Positions 23,898 through 36,278 of a stretch of DNA of 64,000 bases are shown here, one piece after another. Every line of letters starts with the position of its first letter. Positions within the stretch are counted from its first letter, which is position 1. Below the pieces are notes generated by a model. That model had not been told where the DNA came from. It saw only the letters and a list, made by a program, of their open reading frames with translations, and did no database searches. The position numbers and the translations under genes are program-made. Source of the DNA: Urechis unicinctus (Eukaryota; Annelida; Polychaeta; Xenopneusta; Urechidae); assembly GCA_034190875.2 (NCBI GenBank), contig CM067344.1, positions 74,420,178-74,484,177 on the forward strand, read 5' to 3'.

Positions 23898-25849
23898 ACA
23901 CACGTATGTAACAGCATGCAATTTGTGTAGGATCAAGGGAGCATCAACAAAAATCAAGATTCTGAAAATTGATGCTACTGTTATATCATGGATGTCACAG
24001 ATGTGGCCAGTGCTATGAGGGTCGATAAGCTGATTATTGGAGTGGCCTTGACGGGTCACCCAAGCTATCGGGGTCTCTTTAAGTCGCATCAAATTTTATG
24101 ACAGTATACAGAACATTGGTTCCAAATAAAAATAACATGGAAATTACTCGGAAGTAATATTGGTGTGTCAGCACCTCACCTCCGTCCCAAAGGTGGGAAA
24201 TCGGCGCACAATGCAGGCACCTAGTACGTGGGGTCGACACACCGCCTTTTTAAGGCCAAAATCTGTTCATGATTATTCACGAGAAACGCAAGGTATCGTA
24301 GCAGTGGCCATCACCTCTGTTACTTTCAGAGAATAGAGATAGGATATAGTTGGATTACTAACAGAAACAATAGCAATCTCACTTCTCGAGAGGGGCGTCT
24401 TCTCTATCAGCGGTGCTGATTCACCGGAAGACCAGGTCATTCTGAATGACGCACTAACTCTGAAATGTAGGTGTTGATAACAGCGCCACCGGTTGAATGA
24501 TGCACCTTGTTCTGCAGTTTAATATTGACCTTGTCAGCTTGCCCACTCCGTTCGTTAGCTGGCCGTTGCTCGTGGTCGTGCCAGGCTCTACCACTTCTTC
24601 TTCACTTATTGATCCACGTGACAGAGGCTGCTCGATTGTTTAATCCAGAACTTATATCACAATATTAACATAATCGAAACAATATATTCCATGCTGCCCT
24701 GAGCGTTAACAGTCGTGCCTTGGTTGTATACCTATTCCAAAATAAAAATCGACCTTGTCGATGCAGTGAAGTAGTTGATGCTAACCGCAGACGTTGGGTC
24801 ACCTAAATTCTGCACTCCAGCGCCACCTGCACCTTACGCGTGGTATCAAATGGACTGTGATCAGATAAACTGAGTGGTACACTGTACCCTGATTTGATGC
24901 CGATAGCAGCGGGACACAATCGGAAGCGTAGCATAGAATAATTCATGATCGTCGCGCTGAATAACGATTGAGTAGTGAAGTCAAAAAATTGTATGGTGCA
25001 TACGATACGGTTAATCGTTATTATTTTGATAATTTATGCAAATCATCGTAAGAACTAAGCATCAGGTATTTGAAATACGGCATCACCTGTCAGTTTCTGT
25101 TGTTAATGATGCTACAAAATCAGCAGTAGACTAATTCAACTTTGTTAGTTAAAAATTCATATTAATTATTTTGGGCCAAATTCATCAACCCTGAAGTTAA
25201 ATGCATCAACTTCCGTGCAGCTATTGAAATCGACATCTGTCCGTCCTACTCGAGACTCCCATTAACGGGCATTTAATTTTTCATTGAGATATCTCAAATT
25301 AATAAAATCTAATAAGTTAGTTATGTCAGAAATGAATCAATAACATTGATCAATGAACAAGTGTTTATGAAATTTAACCATAAAAACATATATGTATAAA
25401 TCACATGAACTATAGAATTAAACGCTGCTCCAATCTTTGAGATAATAGGTTCTTAATTGGAGAGGAGTTCTGATATGCATACCAGTACAAGATGATGTTT
25501 TTGAACATGGAGCTGGTGACATTTGTATAAAACGTTTAATGCTCAACAGTCAGCATACGGGGCCAGCTTGGGCCACGAGCATTGGGTTGAAGGTGATCAA
25601 TTCGTCAGGGCCAATAGGGAGGCGCGTCTGCCTATACACTTCTACCCATACACAACAAAGTAAGAAATGAACACCGGCTCTCAATTACAACGCAAACCAG
25701 ACACAAGCAGATGGACTATAAAGGTCGAGCATTATGGCACATTAACAAGCGCGTCCAAAGCAACATGGGCTATTGATGTGTAAAGTGTCACAGTTGAACA
25801 GATCCTGTATACGGCATTGTATGGTGATGATCAGTACGGGAGAAATTGA
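23898..25849. other. Upstream of SLCO and downstream of GT92, no gene seen
   Basis: About 2 kb of single-copy-looking DNA. The part next to 23897 should hold the 5' untranslated exon and promoter of the SLCO gene. The part next to 25850 should hold the 3' end of the GT92 transcript. No open frame here shows a known domain. Confidence 0.4.
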
Positions 25850-27031
25850 TCACGGTCCAGTACTGTTACTAAACGCGTCCACTTCCCCAAAGGTGAGCAG
25901 TGAGTTTCTGAGGCGCTCCGCCCAAATGTCCCTCATGGCGGGCACTGACACAGTAATCTCCCGGATATGGTCTGTATCCGGTCCCCATTCCTGGAGGCGG
26001 GCCCCCCAATAGTGAAGCATGTGTAACTCACTAGTATGCGCCACGATGCGCCTCCCGCCAAGCAGATGATTGTTGTGGATGTTGGCATGAACCATGGTTG
26101 GTCTGTAAATAGGTTTTACTAAAACATTAGCAGGTTTAGGAGTTCTCCGATCAATGCGGTCTATGATAAGATCCCTCGACCGATCCCCCTGACCCAACAT
26201 TAGGAAGTTCTCCATCGATATCTCAGATATATGTCTGGGTTGTTTCTTGAGTAATCGTATAAGGAAGTCCTCCTCGGTGTCAGTGGGTGAGAAGGGATAT
26301 TCGTCCATATCGACAGCTATTTGCCAGACCGAGTCGTGTTTGTGTTGGTCTATGATATGCTGGTAGCATTTCCTCTGGGCTGTCAGCGGGTGTCTCACTT
26401 CGCCCCATTCCATATAAGTCACCAATCCCAATTCTATATACTGCTTGAGAACACCTGCAATCATCTCTTCTCTCTTCTCGAAATGATCACACACGTAGAT
26501 GTGGTCTACACCGGCGAGGAACATGTAGTGCATCCACTGTTTGAGTTCCCGTTCAGTCCACTTGGCCTTGTCCGACTCGTAAAGCCGAACCTGTAGGAGC
26601 TCCACGAGGTAGAATCGTAGCCGTGTGTCCTGTGACGCGTTCATCAGCGATTTCTGACGTAACTGCCAGAGAGGCAAAGCACGCTTCTCTCCGTTAACGA
26701 CCACTTCCTCGTGTTTGCCGCTCTCATTGAAGACATCTCTGTAGGTGCGTAGAGCTTCTGAACCATTGACAAGAGCGTGGTGGTGCCGGTGGGACATTTC
26801 TATACCATCGTAATCTATGCCAAACACTTTGGAAAAGTTAAATTTGCTGTTGTTGTGACTGGCCGTGGGATGAACAACCGGCCATAAACGGAGCCCATTC
26901 CAACGGTGTTCATTTTGGTCGAAGAAAGCATGAGAGCTGTTGGCTCTGCCAGTAAGAGAGAACTTGACGACAAGGACGACGGCTATAAGTGCCGCCAACG
27001 TCAGCAGGCGCCGCCGCATCAGACGCGCCAT
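25850..27031 (-). CDS. Glycosyltransferase family 92 protein (DUF23), type II membrane protein
   Basis: This single uninterrupted frame encodes 393 residues. The N-terminus is a short basic head (MARLMRRRLL) followed by a hydrophobic anchor (TLAALIAVVLVVKFSL), so the protein should sit in the Golgi membrane with its catalytic part in the lumen. The central region matches GT92 enzymes, which transfer galactose to glycans: HYMFLAGVDHIYVCDHF, then VTYMEWGEVRHP, a Cys-Tyr-Gln-His segment (RKCYQHIIDQH) and the DxD-like acidic motif AVDMDEYPFSP. The late part has YWGARLQEWGPDTD. Several Asn-x-Ser/Thr sites fit a lumenal enzyme. Family length is usually 350-550 residues, so it appears complete. No intron interrupts it, which is common for this expanded family in molluscs. 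The start is the first Met of the frame, just ahead of the anchor. Confidence 0.92.
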   Translation of the reverse strand: MARLMRRRLLTLAALIAVVLVVKFSLTGRANSSHAFFDQNEHRWNGLRLWPVVHPTASHNNSKFNFSKVFGIDYDGIEMSHRHHHALVNGSEALRTYRDVFNESGKHEEVVVNGEKRALPLWQLRQKSLMNASQDTRLRFYLVELLQVRLYESDKAKWTERELKQWMHYMFLAGVDHIYVCDHFEKREEMIAGVLKQYIELGLVTYMEWGEVRHPLTAQRKCYQHIIDQHKHDSVWQIAVDMDEYPFSPTDTEEDFLIRLLKKQPRHISEISMENFLMLGQGDRSRDLIIDRIDRRTPKPANVLVKPIYRPTMVHANIHNNHLLGGRRIVAHTSELHMLHYWGARLQEWGPDTDHIREITVSVPAMRDIWAERLRNSLLTFGEVDAFSNSTGP

Positions 27032-27517
27032 CGTGTGCTGGCTACTGTGTCAAGTCCAGTTCAAGCTCGTCCGACGTCGTCGTCTTTAATTCGTGGTTCA
27101 CCCAGCTCAACTGCTGCCGCTACCACCTGTTTACAAACAAACACTCATATATAAGACATGTCCAGTTCGCTATAGATGCATGGCAAGCCAGGCTTCATCC
27201 GGTATACATCGGCATGTGTTTGACAACGCTACCATGCCGGCGAGATCTCACGCAGAACAATTAAAGCGCTTGTTATGGTGCCAATTTGTACTTGTGAAAC
27301 ACCCCTAAATTCCCGCAGACATTCAGTGTTTTCTCATTGGACGCAGATCGCATGTACATGGCGTCACATAAAACTGAGGGTGCGTATCACAAGCCAGTTA
27401 CATGAGCCAGACGCGCGCAAATAAAGTCAATCCGGGTCACATGACAGTAATCAAACAAGTTTTAAATTGGGACCATAAAAAAACCACTGTAATCACTTAT
27501 CTGCAAAATGGTATGTC
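27032..27517. other. Upstream region of the GT92 gene
   Basis: This stretch holds no gene on its own. It includes the likely promoter and 5' untranslated region of the GT92 gene. Plus-strand frames here are shadows of the minus-strand gene or of its upstream DNA. Confidence 0.4.
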
Positions 27518-27521
27518 TTAA

Positions 27522-28075
27522 AGAGGCTGCTCAGCCCCATATTGCGCACTCTGGGATCATTTTGTTTATACATAACTACGTTTAACGCAGAGATAAATAA
27601 CGCCATCTTTTAATTTGTGCCATAAAATTTACTTGATCGAAAAATGTTGATATATTTTCAACATCATTATTTGACCGGAAATATTCATGATGCACTGTGG
27701 AAATCTGTTTTATTCAGCTATGTTGTTCCATCGATAACGCTGCCTCCCTAAAACCATGAACCACACGAATGCTAGCTGTAAATCATTTCACTACCTTGTT
27801 ATCGATGTGTATACTTCCGCTTTAGTTACAAAATGTAGATTTTATCATATATTAACTCATTAAAGTTGTGGGCATCATTGCGCATAAATTTGACCGACAA
27901 GCAGGCAGGGCAATTTCCGACAGTTAAAATGGCGACAGCCGAAGTTACGATCTATTTTCTGAGATCGCAGAGCCGCGTAGCGACTGCAAGTCTGAAAACT
28001 TTAAACTTTTGGTTCCCAATGTGCTGTTGCCAAGCAGCTTGCTAGGCAACACAAATATGGGGCTGAACAGTCTCT
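27522..28075 (-). mobile_element. MITE with TTAA target duplication, second copy
   Basis: A 554 bp element with TTAA on both sides (27518-27521, 28076-28079) belongs to the same family as 8223-8793 but lies inverted. The ends read AGAGGCTGCTCAGCCCCATAT and the complement of AGAGACTGTTCAGCCCCATAT. It has no coding capacity. Several substitutions separate the two copies, so they are not recent. Confidence 0.75.
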
Positions 28076-28080
28076 TTAAC

Positions 28081-29300
28081 ACAGTCGGTTAAAGAGACCA
28101 GTTGAGTGTCTGCTTCTGTCGCCGACTGTGTGATCAAGGACGCCGCTCAGCGTGAAACAACGAATCAGGGCGTTGCAGTATTCTTGCCCGGCTCATAAAA
28201 ATCACTTGGCGTTGCCAAGGCGACATAACGACAGCTAATCAGAACTAATCTTTCGTACATGAACCCGGTGGGCTAATCAGAGGAAAGCTTTGTTTTCGAG
28301 ATAATTTGCGAAATTTGCCGATAATTCAATAAATCGTTACTTTGAAAATTAGCTAGTAAAATTGTGAGCCCGAGGAGATTGTTATGAGCACAGGACTCCC
28401 GGGCACCCTCTATTTCACAGCCTGTATATATATATAAGTATATATATATATATCGCCACTCGTTTTCCGTTTAACCGAACGAAGTATCTGTTAAGAGTTA
28501 TCCCTTTTATGTTGTCGGTTTACTGTTTAGCTGTCGTTCGTTTTTGGTTTTGATAAACAAAAAACGTATATATACGGACCCATGTGATCCAAATAAATCC
28601 ACTTGTAGCAATGACCTGAATTGAACCCTACCTGATTGAACTGGTGTGGAGGCACACTACGGACTGCAAAGTAACAATGAGCTGAAACCAGTCAATTTGG
28701 CATTTCCGTGCATGGCGTGGTGTTGGGAGTTTTACGTGGAGCACATATTGAGCATCACGTGACGCCGGCGTTCAGAAGGGATGTGGTTGAAACAGCATAA
28801 GTTTATATTGCGATTGTTTATATAGTCTGCGTCCTATACTCCAGGGGTTCCGCTACGCTTCTCGCCCTAGAGTCTACGACAAGAAAAGGTCTAAAACTGG
28901 TGCGTCCGAATATTCATTAGACATGTTCGCTAATCTTGGTGACAGCCCCTGCTTGACCAATCAACGCAAAGGTTGTGACCCGGGTTGACCTTGGTTGCGC
29001 CCGTCTGGCTCATGAAACTGGCTTATAATACATACCCTCGGTTTTATGTGACGTCATGTACGTTGTTGTGGTCTGCGTCCTAAGTGAACACACTGAATGT
29101 CTTCTGGAATTAGGGGGCGTCACCACAACAAGCACTTTCATTGCTTAGCTGCATGATAGTATGTTTACCAATACAGTCAGTTAAAGAGACCAGTTGTGTG
29201 TCTGCCGACTGTGTGATTAACGGTGCCGCTCGCTCAGCGTGAAACAACAAATCGGGGCATTGCAGAATGCGTGCCCGCTCATAAAAACCACTCGTAGGGT
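28081..29300. repeat. Pair of ~120 bp repeats plus unassigned DNA
   Basis: Segments at about 28081-28205 and 29173-29290 share ACAGTCGGTTAAAGAGACC, the GACTGTGTGAT block, a CTCAGCGTGAAACAAC block and GCTCATAAAAA. They are direct repeats with moderate divergence. The left end carries TTAAAGAGAC like the neighbouring MITE, suggesting related TTAA-type ends. A short TA microsatellite lies at about 28424-28452. No gene is visible. Confidence 0.55.
28453..28581 (+). repeat. Partial copy of the GGTCCGTGTATATAC repeat family
   Basis: The segment from CGCCACTCGTTTTCCGTTT to GTATATATACGGACC matches the fuller copies at 29951-30160 and, inverted, at 50618-50862. Confidence 0.6.
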
Positions 29301-29950
29301 TGGACAAGTTGACTAAGCAATTCACTTGACCGACATGACAAATTACTTGTCCCGGGGGTCGAATCCTGACCCATTCCAAGCATTGCATCGAGAGCAGTAG
29401 CTAACAACGTATAGCAAAATGTTTCCCCGCCCCAGCAGGCACATTCACAAAACCGTCACGACCCATGCCAACACCACGCCATGCGACTGGTGCACGTAAT
29501 CGAGGGATTCTGGAATCATTTCCATGGTTATGCAAAAGCAAATACTTCAGTTCATGTGAAAAGATGTCTAAAACGGAGCGCACAAAAACAAATATGGCGC
29601 CGAATCTTCGGAAAATGTGGCACTGACCAATCAGAGACAATGACTCAAAAGTACCCGAGAGACACGGTTTCTGATTAGAGCATCCCAAGTCTGGGATGCC
29701 AGTCCAGTTTAAAAGATCTTGTTAGCCTACACCCTTGGCGCGAGTATTAAATATCATTAACATGTGAACAGGGTCCGCAGCCAAGGGGCTAGGGGCCCGG
29801 CGAGCTCTAAGATTTCAAAAGTTGTTTATATACATAAACACATACACACACACAAGAACGCACACAGACATATGAATATATTTATCTGTACAGCGACTCG
29901 TCTGATCTTTGATTGCACGGGGGAAGTCCGGTGCGAACTGTCAGTTAGAC
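29301..29950. other. No gene seen
   Basis: Unassigned intergenic DNA with short spurious frames and a CA-rich tract near 29833-29870. Confidence 0.4.
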
Positions 29951-30160
29951 GTCTCAATACCAACCTATCCAGCCGCTTATATCAGTGAAAACATCACCGC
30001 CACTCGCTTTCTGTTTGACTAAACGATAAGCGAATCTGTTAAGTGTAATCCGTTCTTTGTTGTCGCATATGAAAAACGCATTACGGTTTAATTATTGCTG
30101 TTCGTTTTTGGTTTTCGGTTTTGATAAACAAAAACGAAAAGACGGTATATACACGGACCA
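29951..30160 (+). repeat. Copy of the GGTCCGTGTATATAC repeat family
   Basis: About 210 bp matches the complement of 50618-50862: it includes ACCAACCTATCCAGCCGCTT at the left, the GCCACTCG core, and AAAAACGAAAAGACGG then TATACACGGACC at the right. It is probably a small non-autonomous transposon or SINE-like unit; no target duplication was confirmed. Confidence 0.55.
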
Positions 30161-30770
30161 TACAGCCCTGACAATATCCGCCATCCTCTCCCCGCCTTGA
30201 CCAAATGGAAGTAATTTCATAAGTTAAAAATAGGATGCCATTTACAAACTTTGACTAAGATATTCTTAACCTTTGTAACAAGTCACAACGGTTTTTTATA
30301 TTTTAGACAACCTTCTGGTACAAATCGATGACTTTGACATCAATACCCCTGACGTAGTGAAAACCCATTTTGTTAGTTAATGAGACGGAATCCATCAACG
30401 TACGACATTCGGTGCAAATTTACAGAGAAGCACATTGGGTTGTTCAATCAACAGATGCCGAAAATAAACCTCAGAACGAACGCTTCTACTGTAGATAGGT
30501 CGAGATGTCTGTACAGAATTGTTAATGACCTTAGCCTATAGGATTTATATTAAAAGCCAATTCGAATGTCGTCATTAGTATACAGCATTTATAAAACAAA
30601 GATAATCCATCCCCCCACCCCCATGTGTGGTAACGCATTTGACGTCCGCTTTTCATCCTTAAACCAAAGAGCCTACATGATGGTTTAGCCCTTAAACAAT
30701 TATTAAAAATTTATTTGCTTTTAGAAATTGTTCTCACATATAATACATTTTATATTCCTTTCCACTTTCA
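30161..30770. other. No gene seen
   Basis: AT-rich intergenic DNA without recognised repeats or frames. Confidence 0.4.
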
Positions 30771-30775
30771 ATCCG

Positions 30776-31278
30776 ACTTCGATGGAGTCAACGTGGAGAT
30801 GATCAGCGCAACCATAAGCGCGTTTATTTGTTTAAAGACAACTGCGAGTGCCCCCACCGATAGCGCTGTTACCATTGCGACGGAAATGAGTCTGTATCGG
30901 CGCTAAGTTTAATCTGAATTTAACGTAGCTTACCCATATCTTGCCTTCTTATCGTCATTATCAGGCCAATATCATACAGCTCACGCAAAATGTTCAGTAA
31001 GGCATATTCCAAATGATTCCAATCAAAGGTCCCATTTCCTGGGTTGATTTCGACAGGTGCGACACAGCTGTCAGCGCGCACCTGCATTGCTTGATATCAC
31101 TCGCCTTCTCAATGGTCTGCTGTTTATCGAGGGCAAGCGAGGTCAAGGCTGATGTCACCAGCGCGGCGTTCTTGAGAAGTACGTCTGTCGCTTGGAGGCA
31201 GCTTCTTGTCGCGTGACCTGTAACTACTCCTTGAGCAGGGTGTTGAGGGTCATCGCCATACGAATACACTGTCGTCAT
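30776..31278 (-). CDS. Possible coding segments of an unrecognised small gene
   Basis: A minus-strand frame from 31278 has a soluble, helix-like composition (TSALTSLALDKQQTIEKASD, then CRCALTAVSHLS). Two further open stretches follow in other frames: one around 31040-30930 (HLEYALLNILRELYDIG), which ends at GTAAGC, and one at 30905-30776 with a hydrophobic segment (LISVAMVTALSVGALAVVF). Candidate splice sites exist, but the last intron would be only about 31 bp, which is too short to trust. No family is recognised. This may be exons of a host gene or chance. Confidence 0.22.
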
Positions 31279-32252
31279 TGGTCACGACCGGTCATATGGT
31301 TGGAGCGCAAGTGAGTGATTAATTCTTTGGGGGACGCCAGGAGGACAACAGGCGGCGTCATGGGATTAGCAAGATGAGGCAATTAAAACCATGTCCATTG
31401 TAACTGGATTATAGACACCCGGAATAAGTGCCAGTTCGAATTAATTTGGGGGGATTGCTCTTGGTCAAATGAATTAAAAATGTTGTTGTTGCCATTGGGT
31501 AGATAAAAGGGATAGGGTTGGCGGAGAATTTATACCGGTCAAAATAGGACAAAGGTCTGGAAATTCTGGCAAAACCTATTCCCCTTCCTTAGAGAAGTTA
31601 AGCTACCACTGCTTAACAACACATAGGTGTGAAGGTGGGAGTAAATGGACATGATTGGAGTACATCATATACAAGCAATATATGGCAATAATAATAAAAG
31701 ACATTTGTAGGATTAGGACTTTATATTGCGAGATTGACACGGCGCGGGTGGTATCCAGGTACCTTAAAATAAACATGAATATTGGTGCAAATGCCGGACA
31801 TGCCAAAAGACACCACCAGGAACTGTCATGGGACTTGCGAATGTGATTCATGCGAAGATTGTTTGGATAAACATGATGCTGTGTGTGGACAAGAAGTCGC
31901 CCCACTGATTATATCATGAATCAGGTATTTGTTATTCTAAACCACTTCTTGACGATTATCAAAAAACTGAGGGCAGTCTAAAATTAGAAGACGATACAGT
32001 AAAACTATACAAGTGTCCAGCTACAAAAGTCGTCTAATTTGACTGTAATGAAAATACAAAAACGATTCAACAACAATTCAGTTGAACTTACTATGCAGTG
32101 ATAACAAAAGTTATGTGAACGATCAATAAATATCTTCATAAAATGTCCTTATGATATAAGAAGCCTTGCTCGTCAAGCGCTGTGCGAGTTTATGTGAATG
32201 CAGTTTTCGTAGCGTGGACAGTAGAACTACTGATTAATGCGCGTTGTGTACT
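31279..32252. other. No gene seen
   Basis: Intergenic AT-rich DNA up to the left end of the 4 kb tandem duplication. Open frames at about 31600-31905 have no recognised domain. Confidence 0.4.
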
Positions 32253-33002
32253 GCCCAAGCGTGCGGTGATTCATTGTTGCGGCGTTAAATGAGAAGGTTA
32301 TTTTGCCTGCAAGCGATGACAGTGACCGGACCCAGGGCCAACAGCGGCGTTTTTGTTATACTCCTGGCCTCACAATTAGACCATCTTATTAAAGCAACCC
32401 TACCCACTCTGTCCCTCGGCCAGACTCCTTATTAAGGAATCTGGGCCATTGGATTGGATAGTCGGCGTCACTTAAGTTGGTGTAATAGTATGTTCACAGC
32501 ATCATTTTAAAGCTGGGGTATAGACGAATGCAATTTAACTACTAAAGAAGCATTTGTACCTCATCGTAACGGATGAAAGATGAATAGAATAGAATTAAAT
32601 AGCAATAGAATCTTCTGATAAAAGTATTGTATTATTTACGCCAGTTCGTTTGATGAATAAATTATTGGCCCTTGTGACATGTGCGGTTAAAGATAAAAGC
32701 AAGTACGTGGTATCTGTTTAACTTGTTTGTGTGGACATGGATACTTCAACGAAGAGAATTTCACCAGTCCCCAAATTGTTACCACTGCTGGGTTTTTCGA
32801 TTGCATGCCCCAGTTGCACTGAAGTGAAAATGTGCATGATCACAATTGCTGGATATTGTTATTGTGGCCATGGTCGTTATACAAACGTGGTATACGATAG
32901 GGACGAAGCTATGATGTAGATACCGACATGGCATAATTCTACAAAAGCGTACAAATGTTATGGAGTACAGACTTATTTTGAGAAAGAAATCTATCACCCA
33001 AT

Positions 33003-33194
33003 TTAGTGAGTGGCTTCATTGGTGTCTGAGTGTAAGACCCACTCATAGTCGTCTCCACCAAACACCCTTTTATACTTAATTTGGTTGGTGCGACGATCCC
33101 TTTTGACTGCTGTGACGCGATGTACAGTCTCTATAGTGCCTTTTCTTCTCTTAGCCGTGGGAGTATCATCAATAATGATGGGTTTTTTAAACAC
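33003..33194 (-). CDS. Short basic open frame, unrecognised
   Basis: A 63-codon frame is rich in Lys and Arg in the middle (HRVTAVKRDRRTNQIKYKR) and ends EWVLHSDTNEATH. Its composition looks protein-like rather than random. The corresponding place in the right unit (near 37028-37160) keeps the C-terminal part but loses the rest because about 107 bp are absent there. It may be a fragment of a mobile-element gene. No function is proposed. Confidence 0.2.
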   Translation of the reverse strand: MFKKPIIIDDTPTAKRRKGTIETVHRVTAVKRDRRTNQIKYKRVFGGDDYEWVLHSDTNEATH

Positions 33195-33208
33195 CGTCTG
33201 TGTAGGAG

Positions 33209-33500
33209 TTAGTCCTACAAGACGTCTGAGTAGACGTCTTACTTTCTCTTAAGCCGACGCAATGTAAAAATTTTGAGATCGATTCAGACAACTACCAAAC
33301 ACCAAACATACCCAAGTGATGGAGTTTTAGAATGCAATGATGTTCACGGACAATTTGATCCCTTTTCGGCGGGGGATTTCATCCATGGTAATTATTTATA
33401 GTTCGATCAATTTGGGAAGCGGTTAAAAGTCCGAAACACAGCAACATGTGTTTTCAAATTCAAGGCTACGTACATCGCGCATGCTCAGAATGGCCTGATC
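33209..33500 (-). mobile_element. Fragment of the 0.8 kb Mutator-like MITE
   Basis: Beginning TAGTCCTACAAGACGTCTGA, this matches the right-hand third of the elements at 51253-52071 and 56740-57555 in the opposite orientation. A second, shorter copy at about 37161-37450 is part of the tandem duplication and lacks the terminal bases. Confidence 0.65.
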
Positions 33501-33989
33501 CATCGACGACTAATGCTTCCTGCGACTGAACTCGTAAGTTAGTCTTCAATTGTCAGAAATATTAACGATACATTTAAAAATGATAGTTTATTATCCCCCA
33601 CCCAAAAAAATAACTAAAGGTGTTGTAACGCCTCCCCTCTTGTATTGACAAACAAAAAAAAATTAGTCCTGAGAATGTAAGTAAATGAAGAAAAATGAAA
33701 CAGTAATATGAGCGATATTGAATGTTTTCTTCACTGCAATCTCCAATAATTATGACATTTCCCTAAACAATTTTGTTAAAATTCTTGTGCGGATGGCAGA
33801 CTTTCCCCCTTTTGTCCACCTGTTCATTCTAATGGCATACGTGTAATTTTATCATTTATCAAAGTGCTTCTATTTCTTTTGTGCAGTTATATTACATTTT
33901 AGAATTTTTAATCCTATGAATGTCAAGATTGATGAAGCAAACCTTCTCTCCACTTCATCGCCCATATTATGTTTCTGCTCCTGTGCATT
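33501..33989. other. Leader or intron DNA before the DUF6589 exon
   Basis: AT-rich sequence with A and T runs, repeated in diverged form at about 37451-37915. No coding signal. Confidence 0.4.
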
Positions 33990-34002
33990 TCAGATTAAAA
34001 AA

Positions 34003-36155
34003 TGTCAGACCTATGTGGCGCGTGCTACGCACCGTTTGTCAAACGAAAAGGTGGTTACCAAGGTGTTCCTGTTCTTCTCTTTGTTCTCCGAATACTTTGA
34101 ACAAAGTATTTGGTCATGAGGTTTCCGGATTCCTGTGCAGTGAGTGCGTGAAAGTGGTATGGGCCAAGACTGTTCCAGATACGACATGTCGTTTAACTAG
34201 ACGTGTCTGGCCCTCCACAACATCCTCAACATCACCCCTCAGCATCGCTAAGAAATGACTTGCATCCTTCTCCTCTGTGAAGTCCCCTAAGAGAGCTGAC
34301 ACAAGGTCCACACCATCCAAGAGTCACAAACCTGTCTTGTCCTCGCCGTACAAACATAATTCACCCAGGAGAGTGCTTCGCCCCAGTTGGAATACTGACA
34401 CTTATAAAAGTCAGGCAGCCAAGTCAATCCTAGGGTCGCATTATCATGTTGATTTTCGATTGCTTGCTGGCAAGTCTAAGTTTGCAAAGAAGGCCATGGT
34501 TGAGGTTGTGTGTGAGATGATGAGGCACGAGATCGTGAAACATACATGCGGTGATCCACCATATCTAGTCTGGAAGGTGATGACTCTCCCCAGACTGCAG
34601 CAGTTTAACTGGGAGGCAGTGAATGAGGAGGTCCAAGAGAAAACCCCTGTTTTCTTCAATGTGCTTGATTCTGCCCTTCCATCAATTAGCTCCTTTAGAA
34701 ACAGGGCCATTAAAGGCAGAAAAGGGAATCGAAGGTGAGATTGATTTGGAACCTTAATGCACTATCACCTGGATAAGGAATTATAATTATCTTGTGGCTA
34801 TTATCATCAAATGAATTCCTATGAAGGTAACATAGGCAGTTTCCCTGGAAATCGTATGCATTTATCCTTATCGCATGTGGTCTTAAGTCAAATATTAATG
34901 CATATGTATATAGACCGCTCAACTGGAAAGAGGCAACTCTTGCTCGAAAGTCGCGTCTGGGACTGGTTGCGAATTTGGTCTTTGTCTCTGCATCACCTAA
35001 GATTTACAAGCTTGTAACCTCAGCAGTAGGAGTGGAGTTTTGGAGCCAGGGGTGCTCACATAAAATTTTCAGCATCCTCAACAATATTGGCATTAGTTAG
35101 AGTGCAAATGCAGCCAGAGCACATGTGGATACAATTGCAAAGGGTCATGCCAATGACATATAAGCATGGAAATCTGCCATTGAGGTCAGAATTATAATGT
35201 ATATTTTTTTTTATAATATCTTTGCCTAGTTTAAATTGTTATACTCAACTCAAACAACGTAGAAGCACATCATTTACTTTACAACTGTGTTTTTAAAAAA
35301 TTGATGATGACTAAAAATCAAATTGTGTGAACAGAATGCTGACCAGAGCTTGATTGCTGTGCCCAACGCTAGGAGAAGGCTCAGTTTTGAAGGGCAGACT
35401 ATGGAGCAAGAGGGTGATGAGGGCTTGAGATTTTCTGTGGGGTGGGACAATGTCCAACTACAAGTCTACACCAAACACCAGACATCCGGTAGTCACCGCA
35501 AGTTCCTCATGATGGCCCTTACATATGGTGTCCGTCAAAGGGTGCCTTCTCTTCATCTTCAAGACCTCCGTGTACACCATGCCTTGCACATCCCACCAGA
35601 AGTCTTCCTACCTACCATCATACGAAACCTTTCTTCGACCTCGGCTGGTGACAATGGTGAAAAGGATATTGGTCAGCAACATCCCTTGCCTCTCCCCTCT
35701 CCATAAACGGGTGGCATGGCATATCCCTCATAGGCACACTGGAGCCATGCAGAAGAAGTCTGAGGTGTGAACTAAAGTATCTATAAGAACCCGATAACCA
35801 TTAAAATAGAAAGCTCTCTGATCAGCTATCTAACAACATATAGACTTAGCTTAAATATCTTTTTTTAAAACACTTCTATTATTTGCATGTCTCCAGGTTG
35901 TCAACCTTGGAGTCATTGAGACTAACCCAGCCACTACAACGGGTGTCATTGAAATAATGACCCACTTGAATCCATACGGGCCTGCCTCGTCGAACAGGGA
36001 CCACGTCCACGCCATCCCATGCAATGGAGATCAACTTAGTGTTGAGCGCATGACCAATGCCAAACGAATGCGTCTTCCTGCGCAAACAACTGTGAAGATG
36101 TTGCAGGGCCTAGTTGAAACCCCCAAGGAATTCCATAAGAAGGGTTTTTCTATAT
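34003..36155 (+). pseudogene. DUF6589-domain gene, left partial copy, broken
   Basis: Exon-like blocks in order are about 34003-34738 (N-terminal Cys motif MSDLCGACYAPFVKR, then GFLCSECVKVVWAK), 35030-35190, 35335-35760 (VGWDNVQLQVYTKHQTS) and 35890-36150 (CNGDQLSVERMTNAKR). The GDQLSVER block and its neighbours are typical of DUF6589 proteins, a family of unknown function that is multicopy in molluscs, cnidarians and lancelets. Stops at 35098-35100 and 35161-35163 interrupt the block that is open in the right copy. The N-terminal Cys part and the next part are in different frames. The donor after the GDQL exon is deleted. The 3' exons are missing. It is therefore a dead partial duplicate. 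Confidence 0.6.
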
Positions 36156-36278
36156 AATGTATAGTTTTTTTATACCAAATAGCAGCTACCAGCTGTAATT
36201 TCAAAATGTACATGCCTCAGGATATTAAGCATGGGCATGTATTGAAAAGTTTGACAAGAAAGATTATTTGTTTACAGG

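Larger units (their letters stand above)
32253..36278. repeat. Tandem duplication, left unit (~4.03 kb)
   Basis: The unit starting GCCCAAGCGTGCGGTGATTC recurs at 36279. It holds about 0.9 kb of leader DNA, a fragment of a Mutator-like MITE (about 33209-33500) and the 5' exons of a DUF6589 gene. The junction at 36278 lies at an intron acceptor (TTTACAGG), where the right copy continues into further exons but the left copy restarts the unit. Confidence 0.9.

Noticed and set aside
20363-24018. Plus-strand frames across the SLCO locus
   Set aside because: They are shadows of exons on the minus strand, whose phases and family motifs fit far better.
31603-31905. 100-codon minus-strand frame with hydrophobic stretches
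   Set aside because: Low-complexity AT-driven composition and no recognisable domain.
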